A stretch of DNA of 64,000 nt. It comes from Anastatus disparis (Eukaryota > Arthropoda > Insecta > Hymenoptera > Eupelmidae). Each line of letters opens with the position of its first letter. The first letter of the stretch is position 1. A model generated the notes under the pieces. The model did not search any database. It was not told the origin of the DNA and was given only the letters and a program-made list of their open reading frames with translations. The position numbers and the translations under genes were made by a program. The stretch covers positions 2,294,001-2,358,000 of the forward strand of contig JAFFSR010000218.1 of assembly GCA_017163975.1 (NCBI GenBank). The letters run 5' to 3'. Of this stretch, positions 24,391 to 35,500 are shown piece by piece.

Positions 24391-25559
24391 TATTTATATA
24401 ATTATTTAAAACTGAATATATTTTTTACTTACGCATCATATTGAAATGATTTGCTAAATATTTTAATGTTCTTTTTATACAATCAATTATTTAAAAATTT
24501 ACTTGATAAATTATTTATAATCCTTTCTATTTAATTAAAAAAAAAAGCACATGATTTCGACAAATCTTGAATGACATTAGCCAAGAAAATCGTATTAATA
24601 ACCTCAGTCTGTGTATAATTAAAAGAACTTAAAAGTGTATTGAATAATAAAAATCAAATGTCAATGATTACGTTAAGCTTGTTGTATATTAAATTTCTAC
24701 GCATTGAGACTTTCCGTGTACTCATTAGATTATAGTTTACGCATGATTGTGAAGTCTTTTAGTCGCTTTTTCACCTTGATTTGAGAAGCATTGTTAACCA
24801 GTGATTTTGAGAATCGACAAAATATCAATAATCCTTATTTTATGGATCTTACGTGATTGTATTATAAGAAATTGGTGGGTATCCCGATTTTTTTTAATGT
24901 AAAATAGTAAAGACTTTAGGGACAAATCTCTTTTTCTAAAAATAAAAATTAGACGAAGCAGACATTTAAAAAACATTTATGGAATACATTTCACTTTTTA
25001 CCCGTGATAAATATTTATTTAAGATATTAAGTAGTAAATACTGAATAAATATTTTATTAAGTACTATTCAACTATGAACTAACATACTTTTAATTTGAAA
25101 ACTTATTTATCTTACGCTGATATTAAATGAAATTTAGAATCAAGAAGAATCTTTAAAAATTTGATATTAAAATAATATATAATTTCAAAAAAACATAATT
25201 CATTTAATTTTAAAAGAATTTTTCTTAGTTTGTTTAAATAATTGGTATGAGATGTAATTGAACAAATAGAAAATAATACATTTGTATATGAATTATCATA
25301 TAATATCAATTTAGTTAAAAAATAAAGAATTACATCTTTTAATTTCTAACAATTTTTCACATGAACTTAATAATTTTTTACTATAAACTAATGAATTTTT
25401 CAACCAAATACTAGCTAAATAATTATCTATTTCTGTTTAATTTAAGAGCTATAGTGCAAGCAGATTTTTCCTCTTGATTCAAGATTTGATTTTGGTCAAT
25501 ACGAAAGAATGATTTAGTTTTGAAGAAATAGATGTAATCTTTAAAGACCAAGGTACAGT

Positions 25560-25800
25560 GAAAGTTTTTGTTCTTCGATTTTACGCACCAGCACGGTCAG
25601 TTTTTGTCAAAGTTTGTGAAAGTTTATGTTCTCCGAGTTTACTCGTCAGTATAGCCTTTTTAAGGGTTGATAATTTACCGTTTAACAACAAAATTAAAAA
25701 TATTCTTGACCAAGATACGCTTGCCGATCATAGTGAAAATTCGAATTATATTTGTGATAAAATTTTGTGTTCTATGATTTTACGACGCATGCTCTTGTAA
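25560..25800 (+). repeat. Degenerate direct repeats
   Basis: AAGTTTTTGTTCTTCGATTT (25,562), AAGTTTATGTTCTCCGAGTT (about 25,620) and AATTTTGTGTTCTATGATTT (about 25,761) are three diverged copies of one unit, each followed by TAC and a GCA/CGT-containing stretch. Spacing is irregular. Possibly part of an old repeat element. Confidence 0.4.
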
Positions 25801-26023
25801 AGTTTAATAGTTTAAAGTTATTTAAGGCTTAATAGTGGAAGATATGCAGATCATCAATGCAAAAAAGTTCTAACAATTTCATGAAGCTGTAATAAAAATA
25901 TGAATTATTCGTGATTTTACTCTGCATGCCAATAAAAAGAATAAAAATTTATGTTCTTGAAACCTTGTAAAAATATCGAGAATGTATCTATCGTTTGCAC
26001 AAGCTTTCTGTATGATAAAATAG

Positions 26024-26080
26024 TACATTATGCAACTAGGGAGAAAAATATACGACTTTACTCCCTAGTTGCATAATGTA
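26024..26080. repeat. Perfect 20-bp hairpin
   Basis: TACATTATGCAACTAGGGAG (26,024-26,043) and its exact complement (26,061-26,080), with a 17-bp loop. The right arm plus loop (CGACTTTACTCCCTAGTTGC) resembles GCGACTTTATTTCCTGATTG near 23,680, suggesting a family of small inverted-repeat elements. Confidence 0.65.
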
Positions 26081-27269
26081 ATATTTTTTGCATTACAATA
26101 ATAAGAAATAATTTATTAAACATTTTTTTGTAAATATATTTAAATTTATTTTTCTTATTTAAAGAAATCAGGTCTTTCAATTAAAACTTATTTCTTTGAA
26201 TCATATACTTTATTGGAATTATACAAATATTACATTCATTTAAAACAAAGAACAAATTTCAAAAGGCATAAAATAGTTTTAAATTTCAAAATTTTCATTT
26301 TTCCAAGATTATTTAATATTAGGCTTAAGTAATGTGCATGACATTTTTTTCCTGTTACACATAGCATTCTTTAATGAAATACAAAACGGCACGCCAATAT
26401 TAGATCAAAGAAATCATTTGATTTTTTTTCTGCAATTGATATTGTTTAAGAGCCGTTCACGAATTACGCAACACTATAGAGAGAGGGAGGACAGAAGTTA
26501 CAGGGGGATGATAGATGCTTGTTAAGCAATATCATAAAAATTCCTTTCATTATAAAATTCAATTATTTTTCAAAAAAGCGTGCCAACATCACACTGCTAT
26601 CTGTGTTTATTTTTTAATATGAGTAATACTAACTTTATTTTATTGTCCATTGATTATACAAATGATTTACAATTAAAATTGCATGCAAGCTTATCTATAA
26701 GCATATCAATCACTACAATCGGCAAACATATAAACACTCAAAAAGGTGTGCTGAATAAAATCAAAGAACAAAAATTATCAGCATTTCTCATTTTTTTATC
26801 TTCCAATGATTGCTTATGATACATCAAATAAGTTTCTGCTCAGAAATTATTTGCATTAAACTTTATATAAATTAGAGACGTGGTTATTATTTCATCGCTG
26901 TTCAAAAATTATTTCATGCAAAATTCAAGTGGCTTTAAATTCATCAATAAAAATATTTGTTTCGAAAGGCATTGAATTGACAAGTATATGACGTTCATAC
27001 AATTTTAATTCGGTGTTTAGGAAGCGAAACTTGAAGGACAGTTTGAAATTCATTCTCACATATTAAATTGACCTTTCGATGCAATGAAAAGTGAAAACCA
27101 AATGAGAGACTTAAATATTTGTTGAATACCGTGAGAAAAAATTTACTAACCAAACTTAAAAGAAAGATAATGAAATGTAACTTTTCATATTATCGAGTAA
27201 ATTGCATGTTAAAAAACTAAGTAAATAAATTTATTTCTCATTCAGATATCAGTATTTTTATCAAAAGAA

Positions 27270-27364
27270 TAGTGTACTTCTTACCGTGCCAGAAGCGAGT
27301 TTACTTTCGAAACGAGCTGAAGGCGACTATACCGAGGTTCGAAAAGAGCCCTTTCCTGACCAGG
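27270..27364 (+). promoter_or_regulatory. Candidate non-coding first exon of FAR copy 3
   Basis: A GC-richer stretch ends in CCTGACCAG followed by the donor GTGAGA (27,365). The next acceptor is at 27,511-27,512 (TTTTTAAG) before ATTGTACC and the coding start. A non-coding exon joined to a short coding-exon leader fits the acceptors seen just before the ATG in all three FAR genes. Its own start is not defined; the transcription start is inferred to lie near 27,270-27,290. Confidence 0.5.
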
Positions 27365-27556
27365 TGAGAAATTTATTTTTCTATCTAAGAGTCGTAAATG
27401 GGTAACAAAGTTTCGATTTTGACGTTAGCAAATAAAAAATGAAATTTGATTAGGAATATCTTACGAATACCAGTAACAAAACTTTAAAACAGATATTATT
27501 TTAATTTTTAAGATTGTACCAAAACAAATACAATGAAATCATCTTCTGGCGCCAAG

Positions 27557-30500
27557 ATGAGCGGTAACTCTTATCTCAACGAGATGTTGGATATGAGCTC
27601 AGATGGAAATGCACCTAAAAGTGAAATAATTGAATTTTATAAAGGTCTCAATATATTCATTACGGGAGGTTCAGGATTTCTTGGTAAACTTTTAATCGAA
27701 AAACTGTTACGGTAATGCAATAAAAAGAGCAACTGGAAGAATAAATATGTATGTAATAACTAACATTTTGTTTATATTTTAGAGCATGCCCCAAAATTGG
27801 AAAAATTTATCTTCTATTACGTAAAAAGAAAGACAAATTGCCAGAAGAGAGACTCAAGGAACAATTTGATAGTGAAGTAAGCAATAATTTAATTATTATT
27901 TTAGCTTTATTTATTGAATCTATTATTATTCATGTTAATATTGTAGCTCAAATTCTCAAATTTTATACGAGGATAAAAATCAAAATCAAAATAAACACAA
28001 CTTGATTAATTATTTTTTTTTTATAAATTACAGATATATTCATTACTGAAAAAAGAAAATCCTAACTTTATGAAACATGTTGTTATGATTGAAGGCGATA
28101 CCACTGAACCTGATCTAGGATTGTCTCCTGAAAATAAAAGAATACTCTTGGAAAATACTGATATTGTATTTCATGGAGCTGCCACAACACGTTTCGATTC
28201 TCCGCTTCGTACGGCGGTAGAAATTAATGTCAGAGGTACAAAAAAAGTTTTGACACTTGCCAAAGAAATGAAAAATCTCAAGGTAATTTTCTAATTTTAT
28301 CGTATTTAATAATTAGTATAAAGGTTCCAAATATGGAACATTCTTTATTATGGACTATTATGATTCTCATAATCTACGGGATATCATCTATTGAAAATAG
28401 ATGATATCCCGTATTGAAAATAGATGATATCCCGTAGATAGTTCTGTTTATTGAATTTTATATCTAATTGAAAAACTATTTAGTTTCATAATCATCGGTT
28501 GAATTTTTGAAGTGCAAACGCCGATTGTTAATTCAAATGCCTTGAAACTTTTCCAGCAGCAAAATTTAGAACATGTAGCATCAACAAGGTAAATGCTAAT
28601 GAGTGCATTACGGATTCATTACATTATGAAACGGACACACAGTATTTTATGCATTGTATTTATGTGATAAAAAAATTATTTTCTTTCTTTTTAAGTTGAA
28701 AAATAAAAAAGTGTCGTAATTTGAAATATGGTCCATATTCTAGATTCTGAATATGGACCATACTTGGCCCATGAATCATAATATGATAAATTAAAAATTT
28801 TATATTATTTTGGCTTTTCAATTCGATATACTTTAAAATTTTGTATTCATAATGATATTTTATTTTTTTTTAAGCAACAATAGTACATTACTCTACTAGT
28901 GAGTAAAATAGGTTATTCCCTCACGAGCCGTTTTGTCACTCGAGCACAAAAAAGATGAGTGAGTGACCTATTTTGCCACGAGTGGGGTATAGAATTTTTC
29001 CCAACAAGGTGAGTGGAATCTGATTTCGATGCCTGTTTTGAGTGAGCGAAATGCCAAATTCCCTCACTAAGGGGAGAATGTGGTATTTTGCTCACTCCAA
29101 ACAGGCGTCGAAAATCGGTTTTTGCTCACCACGTTGGGAAAAATATTTTGTTGCATTTTTATATTAACTTAAATTAGCATGGTCCATATTGAGAACCTTT
29201 ACCCTATTACAATAATTTTTTATAATTTAATATTTTACTCTTGTAAACAGGCATTTATACACATATCAACAGCTTTCTCACAATGTTATACAACATATCT
29301 AGAGGAAAGATTTTACGATTTGCCTGTTGACGTTGAAAAATTATTTTCTTTAATAGATTTATTCGATGATGAAACCTTAGAGAGATTAACACAACCGTAA
29401 GTTTTTCAATTATTAGCTGCGATTAACACAAGCGTAAGCTTACAATCATTGTATATTAGTAACACAATATAATAATTTATTAAACTTTTTTGTAAATAAA
29501 ATAATTTTCTTAATCTTTAGATCACCGCTATTTTAGATATTAAAAAGTTACAAGGATTTGTGATAAACCCTAAACATAAGTCTCATAATTACTACACCAA
29601 AGGTACGATAAATATTTAATCCAATATATTAGTCATGCGGCTATCTAAAGATTAAAGATAATATTTGATTTCTTTTCAATTATAAGAATTGATTTTTTTC
29701 CAATTTGACAATTTTTCTTTCTAAAATATTTAAAAGATCTCATCATTTAATAAACGTATTTATTCAAAAATTTTTACTAAAAATTTTCTTGAATATTCTT
29801 TGAATTTGAAAATTATATTTTACATTCAGAGTAGAATTGAATAATGTGAAAATTAAATGTAAAATTATCGCTTTTTCTACAATTAAGGAAGTGGTCACAT
29901 TTTTTCGGCTTTTTTTAACTTGTTTTCTCTTTTTGGGCTCTCATGAGAAAAATTATATTGTCCACCTCAGGTGCAAAGGCTTTTTTACGACATTCGTAAC
30001 AGCCCTCGCCTTCGGCTCGGACTGTAAGCTTCTCATTTTGTAAATCCAGCCTTTCCATCTCAGGTGAGTAATGTACTATTTTACCCATGAAAAGTAACAC
30101 ATGAAAGAGTAAGAACATATTTTTTCTATGAGTCTTTTGGGATGACAAAATGGTTATCGGAACTGGATCCTCTAAAAAACCATAGTCACGATTGCTCCAA
30201 TTAGAAGCATTCTAAAAAAATTCGAACGGTATATTGAAATGGAAGTAAATGACTATGGCAGGTAGAGTGGCACTAGAATGGTACACTTTGGGTGAAAAAA
30301 TTCTGACATTTTTTTTATTATATGCGATATTAATGATTCTAGTACGGGTCAGAACTACGTATGAGCTGAGTATCCCATAAAAATTTCAGTCTAATTCGTT
30401 AACTAAGTTTTTTCCAAATCGTGTCTACCGGTTCAAAAAATGTTGTTTCAAATCATAAAAAAATCATTAAAAAAATATATGTTTAGAGGTTTTTAACCAG

Positions 30501-32321
30501 AGTGACAATTGTCATAGTATTTCAATATGTAAATTAGTACTCAAAAATATAGTCAACTCAAAAATGAAAAATCGATTTTAAAAGATGTAACTATCCTTTT
30601 AAGCGAAAAGTGCAAATTAGAAGATATAAAATGAAATTAAAACGATATTAAATGAATTCAATTTTGAGCCAGAAATGAGCGCGTCTATTATAGTTTCTGA
30701 CATTTTCTACAAGTCAATTACAACTTTCAATCAAATAAACAGGTGTAACGGATGATCAATTTATTATTAACTTTTATTAATTTTCAGTTTTATAGATAAA
30801 TGGCCAAATACTTATTCATTTTCAAAAGCATGTGCTGAACAAGTTGTACGCCAGCACGCGAAAGATATGCCAATATGTTTAGCGAGGCCATCCATTGTAA
30901 CGTCAACGTACAGAGAGCCCTTAGAAGGATGGAACAGTAGTATTTATGGACCTACAGGCTTAATGATGGCTGGCTACGTGTGTATACTTCGCACTGAATA
31001 TTGTGACGGGAATGCAGAAGCTGAACTTATTCCAGCTGATTATGTTATCAATAATTTGATTGCAGTAGCTTGGGATCTTGGCAAAAAATGGTATAACAAA
31101 AGTATTATTTTTCCAAGAGGCGAGATAGTGCCACTACGACAAGTATTAAATTTTTTACAATTATAAATCATACACAAACATATAAGGAAGTATGAACTTG
31201 TAGTGAAATATAATACTTGTCGACGATACTGTCACGTTTCTAGCCAATAGGTTACAATAGTGAACCTTATTAAGAATTTTCTTTTTGTAGGAAAAGTGAA
31301 ATCTTCAATGAGCTTGATGTTATTAATAACAATAATATCAGTCCACAGAAAAATGAAAAAGATCCAACAGTTTATAATATTGTATCTTCGACACAAAATC
31401 CAATTAGCTGGCAGAAATTCTTCGACCGAAGTCGTTATTGGGGTATTAAAAATCCATGTAATTTACACATGTGGTATGCTACTCTTACACTCACAAGTAA
31501 TAAACTTTTGTACGATATACTTTTTTTCCTTTTACATACCACATATGGTTTCGTTTTGGATAAACTTTTAATACTAAGTGGAAAAAAACCAATGTAAGTA
31601 TATTATCTGTTCTTTAAATTTTATCCAGTTGAAAATTCACTGTTGATTCAATCAAAATTATTTCACTGAGAAATCAGTACAGAATCTGTTGAACTTTCAA
31701 TACATTTCTTATTGCCATGTATAAGAATTGTAGATAGCTAACATTTAACTAAAAGTTAACCAAATTTAAGCTAAAAGTTAGCAAGCATCATCACATTTAG
31801 TTTGGATTTATGAAATCTAAATTAATTTTAAAAACAATTTCAGGTTAAGTGATGTATATAAAAAAATTTATAAATTTGGAATGGCATATGCTTTTTTTAA
31901 AACTCAACGTTGGAAATTTGTCGACGATAACGTAGTGGATCTTTGGAAAAAAATGAATGAAACCGATAAAGAGAAATTCGTATTTAATGCAATAAACATG
32001 AATTGGGACGAATACTCTAGGGTTCATATCGTAGGCATTCGTAATTATATACTTAAAAGACCAGAGGATAAAAGTATTTTTAATTATGTAAAATACGGAA
32101 TGTAAGTATATATTTAATATTTCATCAGTATAAATACTAAAATCAAATATTTTTGTGGATTTTTAAATTAAAAAAAATTTTTCAGATACGTTGTTCTTCA
32201 TTACTCTCTTGTTGCTGCCTTCTTCTATTCATTGGGTTGGATATTATATAAAACATTCATGATGTTATTTTCATTTGTATTATTTCAAATGACAGCTCAA
32301 CCATGCGTTACTACTTCTTAA
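27557..32321 (+). CDS. Fatty acyl-CoA reductase, tandem copy 3 (8 exons, 547 aa)
   Basis: Coding exons: 27,557-27,711, 27,783-27,876, 28,034-28,282, 29,251-29,396, 30,788-31,090, 31,291-31,593, 31,844-32,101, 32,186-32,321. Phases match copies 1 and 2, and the frame is open to TAA at 32,319. Motifs: ITGGSGFLG, catalytic YSFSK, IYGPTG, 'sterile' C-terminal domain, terminal hydrophobic segment. An in-frame ATG at 27,533 would add eight residues; I chose 27,557 because it aligns with the start of copy 2 (MSGNSYLN). This is the most diverged of the three, especially in exons 6-8. Introns 3 (968 bp) and 4 (1391 bp) are enlarged by insertions. It may differ in substrate from copies 1 and 2, but the sequence cannot show that. 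Confidence 0.93.
28319..29201. mobile_element. TA-bounded inverted-repeat element in intron 3 of FAR copy 3
   Basis: The left end TAAAGGTTCCAAATATGGAAC is mirrored by GGTCCATATTGAGAACCTTTA at the right (one or two mismatches and a small gap), with TA at both edges as in Tc1/mariner insertions. Introns 3 of copies 1 and 2 are only 73 and 76 bp. Inside are a 64-bp hairpin with a duplicated arm (28,374-28,437), a 13-bp hairpin ATGGTCCATATTC (28,728-28,761), and a 150-bp palindrome (28,996-29,148). This looks like nested or composite non-autonomous elements. Confidence 0.65.
28996..29148. repeat. 150-bp palindrome
   Basis: The left arm TTTTTCCCAACAAGGTGAG...GATGCCTGTTTTGAGTGAGC is matched inverted by GCTCACTCCAAACAGGCGTC...GCTCACCACGTTGGGAAAAA. 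The centre holds CCCTCACTAAGGGG. Nested in the element at 28,319-29,201. Confidence 0.7.
29920..30150. repeat. Imperfect palindrome in intron 4 of FAR copy 3
   Basis: CACCTCAGGTGCAAAGGCTT (about 29,963) is mirrored by AGCCTTTCCATCTCAGGTG (about 30,047), around CCTCGCCTTCGGCTCGGAC. The outer parts TCATGAGAAAAA and TTTTTTCTATGAG also pair. The phrase AGTAATGTACTATTTTAC resembles AGTACATTACTC near 28,882 in intron 3, hinting at one element family in adjacent introns. Confidence 0.5.
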
Positions 32322-32498
32322 ATGAATGTTTTGATGAAATAAGATTTGTTTCTTACCTAAATTATTTTGTAAATATTTGATTATCTAATTACATCAAATT
32401 AAGGATGCCATATATTATCTTTACAAAGTAAAGATAGATTTTATTGATTAATGAAAGTCAACTAGTAATAACGTACTTATAAATAATAATTTTGAAGT

Positions 32499-32530
32499 AA
32501 TAAAGAATAGTATTTTTGTAAACTTACAAT
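32499..32530 (+). terminator. Polyadenylation signal of FAR copy 3
   Basis: AATAAA at 32,499-32,504 is followed by TATTTTTGTAAACTTAC, matching the tails of copies 1 and 2. Confidence 0.6.
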
Positions 32531-35500
32531 TTTATAAGTTCAATAATTTTTTAATCACTTCCCTTAAGACAAAAATATAAGCAATTGTTATCTTCTCCTG
32601 TTTATTGTCTATATATATATATATATCACTTTAATACTAGATCAATATAAAAAAATATTTTAACTAGTTAGGATAACATCAATACTTAAATTTAATCCTT
32701 TGTTATACGATTTTTTTGAGGTGACCAATATTTGTACTTACTCCTCTGTTATATTGGGACAAACAATGGGATCACCTGAACGAAGCCATCATAGTTTAGT
32801 GGAATATTTAAAAATGTACATAAATTATACCAATTGAAACATACAGGTTAGGTGTGCAGAATAGGTAAATTTGACAATCAATTTTCGAGAAGATATAAAA
32901 TCCTCAAACTAATCGGCGATAGTAAAATAAATAAATAAATAAAATTGATTTTTACTATTACAGATATACTATCTTAACAACATCTTCAGGAAAAAAGAAG
33001 AAAGCAAAACTACCAAACTTTTTAAAAAGTTTACGGTCCATTCGAGTATTCTTAAATATTTAATTTTAAACTCTTGACGATAACCTTACTTAATTGTAAG
33101 TTACGATGTTGCAAGTTTCAAAATTTACTGAAGATCAATGATCGTAAATTCAAGTTCAAAAACTTTTAAACTAAACAGCTGATGTGCGCATAAATAGTAC
33201 ATGCAATATTTATTTTGTGAAAGTTTTAATATAAATTATTAATAGAAAAAAATGGTAAATTTCCGTCATAGTTAATATCATCTTTTTTTTTATTTTCTAT
33301 GAAAAAAAGTTTTACAAAATTCCTAAAAAAATAATTTTTATCTTAGTAAATCAGGTACAATCCCTGCTCTTAATATTTTTAATTTATTGTCTCTGCCGTA
33401 AGTTGACTCCACATCAATAATATGTCAAATTTAGCCATTAATTGAAAAAAGAAAAATCTTCATTGATTTTTATCCCGATCGTTAAAAACGATCCAACAAA
33501 TCGGTAACTCAAACTTCCCAGCAACATCCAACAGATGGAGTATATTGTACCTCTCGACGAAAAGATCGGCAAATCGGTATGTACTCACACACTGATATGA
33601 AAACAGGTATAATAGACGTATATATACATAATGAATTTCAATTCTCTCGAGGTGCTTGGCCTTAGGCAGGGAAAGCTATACGAAGGCTTCTAGTATAAGT
33701 GCGCTTCTTCTTTTCCTTTCACCAATAGTATAAGTCATGTGTCACAGTTGCGCTCTTTAAATTTCTCTCTCATTTCTTTATTTTTCGTTATTTCTTTTTT
33801 TCTTCATATTTTTTTTTTATAATTTTGGAAATTCTCATATATTTTTCATTTTAATGAGCATTTTTTTTTCATTTTGATACATAAGTAAAAATTTGTTAAT
33901 ATGCATATGAATGCATATTGATTAATAATTAGATAAATCATAGTAAAATGGTTGAATAAAATAAATATATTTTAACATCAAAAGTATAAATAGCATAATG
34001 AATGATATTTTCTAAAGTTACATTAAACCTGATGAAATATATTACTTTATAAGTCGATCCATAACGCTAACAAAATCTAATTAATAAAAATCACTTCTAA
34101 AACACACTCAACGTCAATCAATTTATCAGAATCACAAAACCATTTTAACATTATACATCACCAAACATTAAAATGTAAAAGAAAAAGAAATATTTGCTAT
34201 CGATTAAATTCATCATAATTCCTATTAGCAAATATTTCTATCAACTAGTTAATTGCGTAAAATTTAAAATAAAATAAAGACAAAGGTCGGCTTCGGTAAT
34301 ATACATGACCGAAAAGAAAAAGAAGAAGAAGAAACAATTATGAAATCAAATATTTAAAAGCCTATGTATAAGAGTTGTATTCTAATCCGACCTTTCACAC
34401 GGGATGCTTTTGTAGTATTTTACATACACGATGTTTTAAGAGAAGTGTATAGGAGAGGCACTTATTTTATTAGTTATCAATTGTTTCTTACAAGTCGTAC
34501 GAGAACTCTACTTTTTTTCTTTTTATTTTTTCTTTGTTCGTATAGCTCTTGTTTTTTCGATTGGCGATGGGTAGTTTAATTAAGCAAAGATTTGATTAAG
34601 GATTACAATCACTTGATGGATAAACAATTAGAATATCAGTGTGACAATTTAATTGAATTATTGATGTGCTTGGAGAAAATAAAATTTTTATTCGTTTAAC
34701 TTGACATCTTGAGAAAAGGTCTTTGTTGTATATGGCAATGGAAATATGTTTTTAGATGCAGGAACAGAATACAAATTTTGTTATTAATTTTTTTTCATAT
34801 TGTTTGATTATTATTTTACTCTTTTTTTAAGGGAATTGATGTATTCCTAATCATCAATTTAACCAATAAAGAATTAAATAATATAAAAAGAACAATTTAA
34901 CAGCGTAATTATTTTTATTTTACAATTGCATTACACAAAACTTTAAACAAAATACTTGTTATTGCTAAATAAACTTAAGTATGCTTTTTAGAATCATATA
35001 CAATTTTATATAATTGTTTCTTTGAAACTAATTAAATTTTCTGAGAATTTGTTTAAGAATGAAACATTTTTAAAGTTACAAAGTGAAAAAATTATTTTAT
35101 TTTATTTTGCAACTTACGTGTGATGTAATTAACTAACTAACAATAACAAACATATTTTAATAATAACAATCAAATTATTACAAAAATAAATGTTATTTAT
35201 TTAAAAATAATTTGAAATTGACTTTCCCTGTTCGAGCAAATAAGCCTATATTACATTACAAGCAAAGATTGATTATTCCACGATAAAGCTCACGTTGATT
35301 TTACACTTATTAGCAAGTCTCCCATAATGAGATTCATATGTAAAGCTTCGAAGGAGAAAAAAAAAAGCAAAAGAGGGAGAGCTTTTAGTCCGTTAATCCA
35401 TTGTGATATGCGAACGCGATGACAGTTCACTTCCGTGACACCGTGCCTCGTGTGTGTCCCGTATGTATGCGTTGATCCCACCAGACATCGGTAGAGTTTT

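Larger units (their letters stand above)
22800..27260. other. Intergenic DNA upstream of FAR copy 3
   Basis: No gene seen. It contains a SINE (24,187-24,390), a stretch paralogous to the region upstream of FAR copy 2 (24,430-24,850), degenerate direct repeats (25,560-25,800), a perfect 20-bp hairpin (26,024-26,080), and a segment shared with the pseudogene upstream region (27,000-27,160). Confidence 0.5.

Noticed and set aside
31091..31166. Read-through extension of FAR copy 3 exon 5
   Set aside because: The exon ends at the same TG|GTA donor as in copies 1 and 2; the extra codons are intron that happens to be open.
32620..32640. TATATA and poly-A/T runs as promoters
   Set aside because: Such runs are everywhere in this AT-rich sequence and carry no positional support.
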